A stretch of DNA of 64,000 bases from the NCBI GenBank assembly GCA_026122225.1, contig JANEZZ010001905.1, positions 1,054,001-1,118,000 of the forward strand. Direction: 5' to 3'. Below the pieces are notes generated by a model, which did not search any database, was not told where the DNA came from, and worked only from the letters and a program-made list of their open reading frames with translations. The position numbers and the translations under genes were made by a program. Position 1 is the stretch's first letter, and the number at the start of each line of letters is the position of its first letter. Shown here piece by piece: positions 45,640-55,545 of this stretch. The DNA is from Heloderma charlesbogerti (Eukaryota; Chordata; Lepidosauria; Squamata; Helodermatidae).

Positions 45640-45850
45640 TAGGATGAGCTCAAGGGGGGTTCCATCTAGTCTGGCACCCTGTTTCCAACAACGGCCAGCC
45701 AGATGCATCTGGGAAGACCACAAGCAAGGCACAAGGGCCACACCCCATTGCTCTTTCCCTGCCAGGTACACTGTCTCTGAACATGGAGGTTCTATTTAGA
45801 TATGACAGTGAATAGCCACTGATAGACCTTCTTTTGTGAATTAGCCTTTA
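45640..45850 (+). repeat. CR1-type LINE fragment
   Basis: CATCTAGTCTGGCACCCTGT, TTCCAACAACGGCCAGCCAG and CCACTGATAGACCTTC. Confidence 0.65.
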
Positions 45851-46869
45851 ACTCTCCAATGATGTGGGAGAACAAGGACACTATGGCTTCTTCCACCCAT
45901 TCCTCCTCTTCTCCCCCACCTCTGGTCCTTCTCCTGCCTGGGGTACCAAGAAAGATTATACATTTCACCTAGTGTAAGCAGGGGAGGTAGGCAGACAAAC
46001 AGGCAGGCAGAGATGGGAGGTGGGAGAGAAGCTGCTGTCTAAAAGAAATGCACATTCTCTAGCTTGAAACTCTCCTATGGGAGGTGTCCAAGAGCTACTG
46101 TGCAGTAGCATTCAGTACTGGACAGCTGACATGCAATGGCATCAGTACTTTTTGAACTCATTCAGCCAATGGTTCAGGAAACATTCCCTTGAAGAGATGG
46201 CAATACCTCAAACCGCTGAGTTTCCCCAAAATTTCACTGGCTGGCTGGGAATTGCAGGAATTTTTTCTGTCTAAACATGCATAGGATTGCACCCTTAGAA
46301 AAAAGTCAAATACCCCTGGCTGCACACACCCCTGCTACTCTCTAACTTAACTTTGGGTAGAGATTTCCATAGCTGTGGAGGATCCGCTGAAAAGGTTTCT
46401 GCGTGCATAACCATATCCCTGATTCAGTGTCATTTACACATTCACAATCAACAATGCATTTGTAGATCAAAAGCTCCATCTAATTATTCATTCAATTAAT
46501 GTATTAACAAATCTAATGTGATTTCTAAGAAAAAGTCATGTGCCAGGTTCTGGTGACCTTTGGCTGAAACTCCCTACGCATTTTCAAAGACAACTTTGCA
46601 ATCCCGAGGACTACTAATTTGCTGTTTAAAAATAAAGGGAGATTCTCAAAAATCTATACCTTCTATCAGGTTTTAGGTCAGACAATAGGTTTCATAATGT
46701 AATTCCATGCATTTGAAATTATAGGAGAAAAATACTACCATCCCTGTTTCTTGGCATACCACTTTTTAGCCTTCCTGGGTTGGGGGGGGCAGTCTTTTAA
46801 GAAATAATTTCTTCTCTATCCTCAAGTCTCCCTGAGCTCACCCCCAATGTAACTATTACTGCAAAATGT

Positions 46870-46872
<3 letters not shown>
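45851..46872. other. Intron, unassigned
   Basis: Only a remnant short-TIR end (AAACATGCATAGGATTGCAC) at 46272-46292. Confidence 0.35.

Positions 46873-46905
<33 letters not shown>
46873..46905. repeat. (GT)n microsatellite
   Basis: Sixteen uninterrupted GT units. Confidence 0.95.
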
Positions 46906-46906
<1 letters not shown>

Positions 46907-47246
46907 TCATCACTGACAGCTGGACGAAACAGGCTTTCTCAGTGACACAGTTCTGACAAATCTGGTCTTCTCATGACAGGCAGCTGGACATAGCAAAGTG
47001 CACGGGTGAGCCTGTCAAACCGAGTGGGAGACTGAGGATGGAGTAAGGGATTGGCAGGAAAACAGCTCTCAGAGAGAGCTCTGACGTTGGAGCTTCCAAA
47101 TTATCCAAAGCCCAGCCAAGCTCATGGAGGAAGGGGTGATGTTTCCTGCTCCTTTTCCCCCTCCCCAGTGGTCTTCTTCAAATGTATTTAACTGATTCCC
47201 TCCCACTGAAACCAGTCAGAAGGAACTAATCAGTCTGGGGGCTTTG

Positions 47247-47362
47247 AAACTGACTTGGATTCCTGCATCTGACTTGGATTCCTGCACTGAGCAGGGGGTT
47301 GGTCTCGATGCCCTTGTAGGCCCCTTCCAACCCTACTATTCTATGATTATATGATTCTATTG
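47247..47362 (+). repeat. CR1 LINE 3' tail with small duplication
   Basis: CTGACTTGGATTCCTGCA occurs twice in tandem at the left edge, followed by GAGCAGGGGGTTGGTCTCGA and the terminal ATGATTCTAT. Confidence 0.8.
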
Positions 47363-47464
47363 GGGGCATAGCTAGGGGGCACTTCTGGACCACTCCCGGC
47401 ATGCTTCTCCACCACTCCTCTCTCTGATGTCAAAGTTCTAATGTTGGAGAGGAAGTTTCCACAG

Positions 47465-47660
47465 GGACTGAGTTCACAGGAACATGGGAAGCTGCTTTAC
47501 ACTGAGTTAGCCCATCTAGCCCAGTACTGTCAACACTGACTGGCAGCAGCTCTCCAAGTATCAGGCAGGATTCCTTCCTAGCCCTACTTGGAGATGCCAG
47601 GGATCGAACCTGGGACCTTCTGCATGCAAAAGCACTGAGCCATGGCCACTTCGATCTCCC
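47465..47660 (-). repeat. tRNA-derived SINE, family B
   Basis: AGGAACATGGGAAGCTGCTT, CAACACTGACTGGCAGCAGC and CTTGGAGATGCCAGGGATCG; box B reads GGTTCGATCCC on the minus strand. Confidence 0.8.
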
Positions 47661-48184
47661 CTTCTCTCTCCCCATCCTTGGAGGGAGAGATCCTATCAAT
47701 GCTAAGGACCCTGGGACAGACTCCCAGGGACCACAGGACTGCAGAATTAAAGCTTTTGGGAGTTCTTGAGAGAACTACCAGTCTTCTTACAAGGAATTAA
47801 TCTGGCCTAGACACATCAACGTATCAAGTGTATCAGACAGTGGTAGCACTCTAGTTGCCTTATTGCAGGACAGCAGAAGTCATGAAATAAATTTTTTAAA
47901 TGATAAAATGTGGTACACTGAAACATATAATCATAAATGTGCCATGAAAATAGTTGCCCGCCATAATGCAAGCCTAAGAAAAAACAGCCAGTCTCCATGC
48001 TGATCCACCCCAGGTTTTGGTTGAGAAAGGCTCCCCGCTGTGATCTTGGACTATGGAGAAGTTCATATGGGTCGAAGAGCACTCTAGCACAGGTCTGGAC
48101 TGCCCTCCTTCCACGACTACTCATGCTTCAATCGATGCGTTTTAAAGTTACAAACCAAGAGTGCATAGATTCAGGATGCCTTAA
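47661..48184. other. Intron, unassigned
   Basis: Nothing recognised. Confidence 0.3.
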
Positions 48185-48187
48185 CAC

Positions 48188-48296
48188 AGCACCTAGTGTC
48201 CTCCAGATGGGTTGGATTGCAACTCTCATCATTCCCAGCCAGCATGCTGGGAATGATGGGAGTTGCAGTCCAACCCATCTGGAGGGTGCCCTGGTT
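48188..48296. repeat. Palindromic hairpin MITE, copy 8, near-perfect
   Basis: The 39-bp arms CTCCAGATGGGTTGG...CCCAGC and GCTGGGAATGATGGGAGTTG...CATCTGGAG differ at two positions only, both tolerated as G-U pairs in RNA. The spacer is a few bases. It is the youngest-looking copy. Confidence 0.8.
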
Positions 48297-49106
48297 GGAA
48301 GAGGATATCTTTACACTTAAGGCATAATTCATCTGTGTTTTGTGATCCTGGGCAAAACCACAGAACCTGCTGGGCTGGATCCAAGCAAGCCCTGCTACCT
48401 TGCAAGAATCCCAGCAGGCACTTGGTGGCCCAGTGCAGCTTGTCCAGTGGCCTACCAGTAGACCCAGATCTCTTTTCTCCTCTACACTCCACAGCCGTTT
48501 AGGGATTTAAAGGTTAAGATCTTAACAAAAAGGTTAAGAATTGCATAGGCAGAACCCAGAAGTGTCTTCCCAAGTGTCCTAGGTGTGTTTGCTTTTATGG
48601 CAAGCCACCTTCTCAGCCCAAACGTTAGAGCTCCCTCACCCTCACCACCAGTGGTGCAGTGGAGCCACGAATCACAGGGACAAAGCACCCCAATTTTTTT
48701 ACTAGCAGGGATGCTGACATCACCCTCTGCCACCCCTCTCGGAATTCCCTACTCCCTCTGGGTGTCCTACAATCCCCACAGTAGCCGGAGGGGAATTAAT
48801 TTTCCCAGCAGCAATACATCCTTTGCTGTTGTCATGCGAAGTATTTCAGTGAGGCTTGGTCTCGAATGGGCCATTAGGACCCATTTGGTGGAGAAGAAAA
48901 CTGCTAGAAGTGGTCTGTTGATATGGATGCAGCGGCCTGCATTCTGGGACTCCCCTTAGGGCCAGGTACTGTCAGGATGAGCACCTGCGCTTCAAAATCT
49001 GCCTCTCCCCATTGCTCACTGCACTAAACAACAGGATGCCATCCCTGACGACAGAATCCCACAGCCCACTAAAACCTATGTGCCGCGTAAAAGAGATGAA
49101 TTTAGG
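48297..49106. other. Intron, unassigned
   Basis: Nothing recognised. Confidence 0.3.
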
Positions 49107-49312
49107 GAGGGGCCAGAGCTCGATGGGCAAGCAGCTGCTTTGCAGGCAGAAGGTCCCAGGTTCAATCCCTGGCATCTCCAGTTCAAAAGGATTTGGCAGT
49201 AGGCAACGTGGAAGACCCCTCTCTGCCCGAGACCCTGGAAAACCTCTGCCATTTGGATGACTGGGTGGACATCTATCCGAACCTGGTATAAGGCAGCTTC
49301 TTAGGTGATCAA
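49107..49312 (+). repeat. tRNA-derived SINE, family B
   Basis: GGGGCCAGAGCTCGATGGGC, CCAGGTTCAATCCC (box B), GGCATCTCCAGTTCAAAAGG, CCGAGACCCTGGAAAACC, ending GTATAAGGCAGCTTCTTAGG. It ends about 80 bp before the Ig2 exon on the chromosome. Confidence 0.8.
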
Positions 49313-49389
49313 ACCAACAGCCTATCGAGATGACCTCCCCCAATACTCCTGGCCCTCATCTCTCCCATTTCTCCCTTCACTCTCCTTAC

Positions 49390-49555
49390 CTACCACCTTT
49401 ACCCTCAAAGTTCTGGTGAGAGTGAACTCCCGGCCGTTCTCTTTGTAGGTCACGACGCACGTGTAGTCACCCTTGTATACCTCACGGACAATGATGAAGG
49501 TGAGGTTGATGCCCTCGGGCTCTCGCTCAGGAAAGTTCCGCACAAGGCTGCAGTT
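49390..49555 (-). CDS. IL1RAP: IL1RAP exon, second half of Ig2
   Basis: This 166-bp exon has acceptor ATTGCAG, phase 0 entry (Asn-Cys-Ser), 55 codons plus one base, and donor TAG|GTAAGG in phase 1. Visible motifs are EGINLTF, GDYTCVVTYKENGR and LTRTLRVKVVG, which match the C-terminal strands of IL1RAP Ig2. The cysteines in NCSL and YTCVV fit the usual Ig2 disulfides. Sequons are NCS and NLT. It is clearly the partner of the 51337 exon, with matching phase. Confidence 0.93.
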
Positions 49556-49770
49556 CTGCAATGAGCAGGGAAAGGCACACACCCTTGACATGTAGGAAAG
49601 GCACCCTGGCAAAGAAGCCAAGGCTGGATTTCCTGGGGCGAGGACAGCTTCCACCCAAGATTCAGAAGGGCTGCTCACTGAACACGAGGGGTCCCACATG
49701 AGGCACCCAACTTTTCAGAAGGTGTCCCCCGCCCCCACTGTTACATTTACCTTCAAAACGAAACAAGACA

Positions 49771-49882
49771 GCCTTCCCCAACCTGGTGCCCCCCAGCTGT
49801 GCTGGACTCAAACTCCCATCAGTCCCATGATGGGAGCTGTAGTCCAACACACCTGGAGGGCAACAAGTTGGGGAAATGCTGC
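49771..49882. repeat. Palindromic hairpin MITE, copy 9
   Basis: CCTTCCCCAACCTGGTGCCC and GGGCAACAAGTTGGGGAAAT close a hairpin with AACTCCCATCAGTCCCATGA at its turn. Confidence 0.7.
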
Positions 49883-49984
49883 TGTAAAAGTAGAGTCTTT
49901 CTCTTATTCTCGCCTTCAAAGAAAAAAAAGCTGACATTCTCAAGTTGTTCAATCTGCACTTGCAGCAGCTCTTGCAGAAAGGCG

Positions 49985-50190
49985 GAACAGGGAAGTGGAT
50001 GTAGCTTGGTGGTAGAGCCCTTGCTTCGCATGCAGAAGGTCTCAGGTTCAACCTCCAGCATCCCCTGTTAGGGCTGGGGAAAGCACCTGCCTGAAGCGCT
50101 GGAGAGCTGCTGCCAATCAAGGCAGACAATACTGGGCTTGATGTACCGATGCCCTGACTTGGGCCAAGGCCGCTTTCTACATTCCTAATG
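49985..50190 (+). repeat. tRNA-derived SINE, family B
   Basis: TGGATGTAGCTTGGTGGTAG (box A), CAGGTTCAACCTCC (box B), GCATCCCCTGTTAGGGCTGG, CAATACTGGGCTTGATG. Confidence 0.8.
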
Positions 50191-50709
50191 CCTGGACGCA
50201 TCCAGCAAAAATCCAACACTTCTGTCTTTGACAAGCGAACCAAGTAGCTTCCCTCTTGTGCTGTCTCTGCTGACGGTTTCTCAAGGAAGGGCTCAGGGGG
50301 AGGGAGGGAGATGCACGGGTGACGTCTTCTCTGTCGCAGATGTTGGGGGCATGCAGAATTTTGCAGTGGTCACCGCTGAGCAGCCCCTTCCAAAGCCACA
50401 TCCCTCCCTGTGCAGCAATGGAAGATGGAGGCCACGTACTATTTCTGATGGGGGGACAAATGAGCTGCCATCTGCAAAAATTATTTCTGGGGAGGTGGTT
50501 CAGTTTCATTTTGCTAATTGATTGTCGCGATCTGAATGTTAATGGACCAGTGCCGATCAGAGCAGCCAGTACTGGGTTAAAAAGACCAGCGCTCCTGGTG
50601 ACACATGTAGAGAACGTGTGCCAGAGCTGAAGGGCTCACTAGTGTGTGCAATGTATGTGCCAGGGCTGTGCATGCAGTGGCCCATTGGCAAGCTCACCTT
50701 GGTTAAGAT

Positions 50710-51295
50710 GAAGAATCACAGAATCACAGAATAGTGGGGCTGGAAGGGGCCTGCAAGGCCATCGAGTCCCACCCCCCGCTCAGTGCAGGAATCCAGGGCA
50801 GAGCATCCCTGGCAGATGGCTGTCCAGCCTCGTCTTGAACACCTCCAGCATGGGAGAGCCCACCGCCTCCCTAGGGAATGGGTTCCATTGTCATGTTGCT
50901 CTAACAGTCAGGGCGTTTCTCCTGATATTCAGCTGGAATCTGGCTTCCTGGAACTTGAGCCCATGATTCCGTGTCCTCCACTCTGGGATGATCGAGAAGA
51001 GATCCTGGCCGTCCTCTCTGGGACAACCTTTCAAGTACTTGAACAGCGCTATCATATCTCCCCTCAGTCTTCTCTTCTCAAGGCTAAACATGCTCAGTTC
51101 TTTCAGTCTCTCTTCACAGGGCTTTGTTTCCAGTCCCCTGATCAACTTGGCTGCCCTCCTCTGAACCCTCTCCAGTTTGTCTGCATCCTTCTGAAAGTGT
51201 GGTGCCCAGAACTGGACACAGTACTCCAGATGAGGCCTAACCAGTGCTGAGTAGAGGGGAACTAGTACTTCCCGGGATTTGGAAGCAACACGAAC
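50710..51295 (-). mobile_element. CR1 LINE, 5'-truncated, close to an exon
   Basis: The minus-strand protein [40 protein letters not shown] and [19 protein letters not shown] is nearly unbroken, so the copy is young. The 3' terminus (CACAGAATCACAGAATAGTG) lies at the low-coordinate end and the truncated 5' end lies about 45 bp from the donor of the IL1RAP exon at 51337. Confidence 0.9.
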
Positions 51296-51336
51296 TGCCC
51301 TCTCCAAAAGGAAGGCCCCAATCCCCTAGATCTTAC

Positions 51337-51529
51337 CTTATACCACAGGACTTTTGGCTTGGTGCTGGCAGGATAAAATCCTTCCACGTGTGGGCAGGTG
51401 AGGTTCACGAGGGTGAAGTGCAGATACATAAGCACCTCTTCTGGCTTAATGGCTTGGCTGAAGCAAAACTTGGGATCTTTGTTGACGACCTCCAGGGGGA
51501 AAGCGACTTTACTGCAGTAGGTGGAGTTT
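51337..51529 (-). CDS. IL1RAP: IL1RAP exon, end of Ig1 and start of Ig2
   Basis: This 193-bp exon has acceptor TTCCCCACAG, one base completing an Arg codon, then 64 codons, and donor AAG|GTAAGA in phase 0. It starts NSTYCSKVAFPLEVV, a near-exact match to mammalian IL1RAP, followed by a diverged segment and LTCPHVEGFYPAS and VLWYK of Ig2. Cysteines in TYCSK, FCFSQ and LTCPH are the expected disulfide partners, and sequons are NST and NLT. A CR1 LINE in the downstream intron begins roughly 45 bp from the donor. The middle part (PKFCFSQAIKPEE) differs clearly from mammals, as expected for a fast-evolving ectodomain. Confidence 0.93.
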
Positions 51530-52635
51530 CTGTGGGGAAGAATTTTTAAAGGGGTGATCACACCAGAGGAGGGAAGATTCACACTGGAAATGTGCAACCC
51601 AAATGGCCACCTACATACATCAACACACAGCAAGTCTGAGACAAAAAAAAAGGAAGAGCCTTCTTCACGCGACACATAACAAGCCTACGGAACTCCACGC
51701 CAGAGGCTCTGGTGAGGGAAACTCTCATAAGCAGATTCGTAAATGATCTCTAAAAGATTAAATTAATAGCAGATATTCATTTGGCAGATATAGATCCCTC
51801 AGTGGCACAGCAACCATGTTCAGAAGCAATATGCCATGGACTAGCAGATGCTGGGAACTGAGAGCAAGGAGTGGGAAAAGCCACCAAAACTTTCCTTCTG
51901 TGGTTCTGAGACATCTACCTGGACCTGCCAGCAGAGATTGCTGAGCTACTCCTGCGACCTCCTCGTTCTCAGAAGGTATGAACCACGCAAAGCATGTAAG
52001 GTGGGAAGGGTGGAGGAGGAATGGGTGGTAGTAACTGATTTAGCTACTCTGAGGGAAAAAGAACCTCTAAAAATGTCTTAAAGTCTATATTGTAATGCAG
52101 TCAGGGGGTTAGTGACAGTGATGAAGTGATTGGCTGACATGCTTCAGTGTCACAGAAGGGTCTCTAGCTGCTAATGGCTGAGCTGCTCTGATCTTAGGGA
52201 CATGCAGGGCAGGCGAATGGGGCAAAGAAAGGAAGAGGGAGAAGAAGCACAGCCCAGGGAGCTGGAGTTGGGAAGAAGACAGGTGAGGAAGGCATGGTGA
52301 AGAGCTAGGAAATGGGGGCTGAGACAGGGAGGAATGGAGGACCAGAGGGTAAAGGGACAAGGAAAAGTGTGTGTGAGAGAGAAAGGAGGAGAACAGGCAC
52401 AGAGGAGAGCTGCAGATGGCCAGAAGCTGCAGAGGTGACAACTCACAATACCTATTTCAAATGCCAATCTTTGCCTGCAGGCCTTAAGTTGCCTTTAAAA
52501 ACAAAACAACAACAAAACACCAAACCCATAATTCTGAGTTTTAACATAGTCAATGAAACATGTATGGAGAATCCCCCAAAGGGGAGCAGATCCTGTTTGC
52601 AGTGAGCTCTAGGTGCACAGAGGAACCCCAGACAC
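51530..52635. other. Intron, unassigned
   Basis: Purine-rich segment at 52200-52440; no exon supported. Confidence 0.3.
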
Positions 52636-52868
52636 GTTATTTATTTATTTATTGCATTTATACCCCGCCTTTTTTCCTCTTGCAAGGAACCCAAGGCGGC
52701 TTACATTATCCTCCTCCTCTCCATTTTATCCTCACAACAACAACCCTGTGAGGTGGGTTGGGCTGAGAGTCTGTGACTGGCCCAAAGTCACCCAGTGTGC
52801 TTCCATGGCCGAGTGGGGACTAGAACCTGGATTTCCCAGCTCCTAGTCCAACACTCTTGCCACAGCCC
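52636..52868 (-). repeat. tRNA-derived SINE, family A, full length with LINE-like tail
   Basis: Minus strand: CAAGAGTGTTGGACTAGGAG, box B region GGTTCTAGTCCCC, CCACTCGGCCATGGAAGCAC, CAGGGTTGTTGTTGTGAGGA, then GGCGGGGTATAAATGCAATA and an AATAAATAA tail. The tail matches the 3' terminus of the LINE at 121-3400. Confidence 0.88.
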
Positions 52869-53334
52869 CAGTACTGTTTGTTCTTCCCCTGATGGAAGGT
52901 GCCAGAGAGGAAGGAACAGCCACTCACTGCTGGCCATGTCTTTACCAGCTTCCCCTTGTCAGGTCTACCCACATGGAGAGGATCTCCACCCATCCGCTCC
53001 AGCCACAGGGGCAGGCAAAGAGGGCCACTCCATTCTGCCACTTCCCTGGATTTCCAGACCATTGCAGGAAAGGGGTAATATTGGTCTCTGTCCTCGCCCA
53101 GAGCCTAAAGCTTGCTGGCTCTCCAGGAGGCAGAGGCAGGACTTAAAAGCAGCGAGGGTTGTGTGGCCAGTGGTTTTCCCTTTCCACCTGGGGAATTCAG
53201 AGGCCAACGATCTGAACCACTGTGGGGAACTTCTCGTAGGTCTGTGCCTGCTACAGCTTTGCCCTTTGGGGCCAGCTCAGGTTTTCCTGTCTTTCCTGTT
53301 TCCCATTTCATGGCTGAACTGACGACCACCAGGA
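52869..53334. other. Intron, unassigned
   Basis: Nothing recognised. Confidence 0.3.
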
Positions 53335-53538
53335 ACATTGGAGGCTGCCTTCTACCAAGTCAGAACTTTGGCCCATCCAGCCCAGCACTGTCAACACTGG
53401 CTGGCAGCCAGAGCTCTCCCTCCAGGGTTGCAGGCAGGAGATTTTCCAACCCTGCCTGGAGATGCTGCTGGGGATCGAACCTGAGACCTTCTGCATGCAA
53501 CACAGGCGCTCCGCCACTGAGCCACTGAGCCGCAGCCC
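53335..53538 (-). repeat. tRNA-derived SINE, family B
   Basis: Minus strand: GGGCTGCGGCTCAGTGGCTC (box A), AGGTTCGATCCCC (box B), CATCTCCAGGCAGGGTTGG, CAGCCAGTGTTGACAGTGCT. Confidence 0.85.
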
Positions 53539-53566
53539 CTCCCAATAAAGGGGGGGAAAGACCAAC

Positions 53567-53740
53567 GTAGGAACGCAGGAAGCTGCCTTATGCTGAGTCA
53601 GACCCTTGGTGCACGTAGCCCGGTACTGTCGACACTGACTGGCAGCGGCTTTCCGGGGTTTCAAGCAGGATTTTTTCCAGCCCGCCCTGGGGATGCCGGG
53701 GATCGAACCTGGGACCTGCTCTACCACTGAGCTTCGGACC
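53567..53740 (-). repeat. tRNA-derived SINE, family B, second tandem copy
   Basis: CGCAGGAAGCTGCCTTATGC to CCGGGGATCGAACCTGGGAC, 30 bp from the previous copy in the same orientation. Confidence 0.8.
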
Positions 53741-54197
53741 TTCCCTAAGACCAAGCCTGTTTCTGAAGCCCTCAGCCAAGGATCTGGCTGGTTAGTCTGA
53801 GCCAAGATGGTGACGTTCCATCCTCTTCTTCCCCTCTCCGCACCTTCCCAGCACCACTGCACAGCCCCTCCAGTTCCTAGCCCCATGTGATCTTTTAACC
53901 CTTCTCCCTGCTATCTTCTTGGCCTCCTGCTCCCTTGGTACAGCGGCCCGCTGTGCCGCAGTGAACATCCTGCAGTACAGGGGTCCCCCAGCCCCTGTAT
54001 GAGCTTTTTTCCCTCAGCCAAAACCAACCTTCCATTTCGCACACAGGAGATGCACTGATTTTCACCAGTTCATGACCGATCTTTCTTCTCTCCACAAATA
54101 GGCTCAGCCAGAGTGAAACCACTGTCATTTCTAGCTTGTTATGAATAAATGCATTAAATTTTCTGAGCATCCATCTTTTCAAACGGAGCAGCCAATG
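53741..54197. other. Intron, unassigned
   Basis: Nothing recognised. Confidence 0.3.
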
Positions 54198-54850
54198 GCT
54201 ACTGGGGATGTGCATTTGTTCAATTCCAAAGAAAAAAATAAATACAAAAGAGCCCCTTCCATATTTAATCCAGATTTCATTTATTATATTTTTAACCTGC
54301 CCAGTAACCAATGTATTTGATTTCTATCCCCCACAAAGAGCTCAGAGCAGCTAACCTATATAAAACACAATATTTAATAACTGTGTTATTAAATATTAAA
54401 AGATTTAATACATATGAATTAAAGTTGACCTGAATTAATTCAGAGTTAAATGTTTTCATTCCCTTAAGATTTCTGTTTTGTATCCACACACACACACCTT
54501 TCAATCTATTGATTTGAATTCCATTCCATCATCGCTGCCTCCACTCGCTTGCATGACAGGGGAAAAGAAAGGGTGCACCCCTACAAATATTACTGTTGGG
54601 TGGGTGGAAGTCCCTACCCTGAGCCAGGACCCTGTTGCCTCAGGGGTCCTGGTTGAGGAATGGGCTTCCCCCCACCACATGCTACCAGCTGTTTTTATAA
54701 CTGAAATCCAAAAGATGAATGAACTCAGTCTGAATTAACAACATACAAAGGAGCTTTACAGAAGAAAGAAATTACAAAAATAATTTAAATTTTAAAAATG
54801 AATGAAATAAACCATGCCCCCCAACACCCACCCCCCGTGCACATCCCTAA
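54198..54850. mobile_element. Probable hAT-type element abutting the Ig1 exon donor
   Basis: Ends TGGGGATGTGCA (54198) and TGCACATCCCTA (to 54850) are inverted. Flanking octamers ATGGCTAC and ACCGTTAC agree at 5 of 8 positions, as for a decayed 8-bp target duplication. The interior includes a minus-strand LINE tail-like segment at 54290-54370. Confidence 0.45.
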
Positions 54851-54857
54851 CCGTTAC

Positions 54858-55143
54858 CTGAGCATGCAGGTATAGTTCCCCGTGTCGTTGAGAAAAGCAG
54901 GCCGGAACCAGAGAGTATCCTTCTCCTTGCTGATGTGGTTGTCAGGGAGACGGAAGTTGATGGGTTCCTCCAGGTCCTGGCCTCGCCCGATCCAGTACCA
55001 GATGAGGGTCAGGCCAGCTGAGTGGGCAGTGCTGTAGTTGTACTTCAAGAAGGCCTCAAAGAGCGGGCATTTGATTTTGGCTGGCTCCCCATTATAGACC
55101 GGCTTGTGTTTCCTGGTCTCCACTCCCCAGTCATCACAGCGCT
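54858..55143 (-). CDS. IL1RAP: IL1RAP exon, Ig domain 1
   Basis: This 286-bp exon enters in phase 1 (acceptor CCCCTAG, first bases AG completing a Glu codon) and leaves in phase 2 at CAG|GTAACG. It begins ERCDDWG and contains the signature STAHSAGLTLIWYW, the ISKEKD segment and NDTGNYTC, all hallmarks of the first extracellular Ig domain of IL1RAP. Cysteines in RCDDW, IKCPL and YTCML are positioned for the domain disulfides. N-glycosylation sequons are NYS, NDT and NYT. The domain helps form the co-receptor face that contacts cytokine-bound primary receptor. A second AG two bases downstream of the chosen acceptor could be used instead but would break the phase. The donor is followed within about 10 bp by what looks like a transposon terminus. 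Confidence 0.93.
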
Positions 55144-55164
55144 CTAGGGGCAAAATCATCATCA

Positions 55165-55330
55165 TTATCCTCCATCACTGTCTCTCGCCTCAGCCTACAA
55201 AGAAGAGCGCCTTTTCTGTGGTGGCACCTCAACTCAGGAATGCTGTCCCAAGGGATATTTGCCTGTGTGGTATATGCTCTGGTTTAGAGATTCTCTTTAA
55301 ACTATATTGTTAGCATGTTGGCAACTACTG
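55165..55330 (+). repeat. L2/CR1-like LINE fragment
   Basis: The plus strand reads KKSAFSVVAPQLRNAVPRDI, matching the [14 protein letters not shown] part of the LINE protein. It starts about 20 bp upstream of the Ig1 exon acceptor. Confidence 0.6.
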
Positions 55331-55479
55331 GTTACTTGTCTACAGTGTATACATTCAGATTTCCTTTACAACTAGAGGTAGCTCAATATTTCACCCTGAC
55401 AAGGGGTAATACAGAATTCTAGTTCTTAAGAAACACTCTCTCAGACAAAATTTGTCTTTTTGTCTTTTTACTACAAAGT

Positions 55480-55545
55480 ATTAGCACAACGTTAAGTCGT
55501 GTCACGAAGAGTTAGACACGACTTAACGACTGAACAACAAATTAG
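55480..55545 (+). repeat. BovB-type tail (BovB or BovB-dependent SINE)
   Basis: GAAGAGTTAGACACGACTTA then CGACTGAACAACAA is the BovB 3' terminus, also used by the Sauria SINE family of squamates. Too short to decide between them. Confidence 0.6.

Larger units (their letters stand above)
9391..55143 (-). other. IL1RAP: IL1RAP gene, minus strand, missing its 5' end
   Basis: Ten exons on the minus strand encode, in order, three Ig domains, a transmembrane helix and a TIR domain with two alternative endings. The conserved stretches match my knowledge of mammalian IL1RAP over the whole length. Joining the canonical exons gives about 551 residues after the signal peptide, close to the 570-residue human protein. 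The product is the shared co-receptor for IL-1, IL-33 and IL-36 receptors and acts at the plasma membrane. Introns range from about 1.4 to 8.6 kb, and the skip from the TIR exon to the distal last exon is 17 kb. The signal-peptide exon, 5' UTR exons and promoter are not identified. One junction is out of frame by one base (see the exon at 27272). Confidence 0.95.

Noticed and set aside
47600..47660. tRNA-like head on the minus strand
   Set aside because: Part of a dispersed SINE family, not a functional tRNA.
49985..50055. tRNA-like gene
   Set aside because: Box A and B are present but the acceptor stem is missing and the sequence continues into the SINE body.
49662..50243. 193-codon minus-strand open frame
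   Set aside because: Made of hairpin MITE and SINE sequence in reverse.
53308..53886. 192-codon minus-strand open frame
   Set aside because: It spans two family B SINE copies; the protein is SINE translation.
55141..55142. Alternative acceptor two bases inside the Ig1 exon
   Set aside because: It would change the entry phase from 1 to 0, which is unlike the known gene structure.
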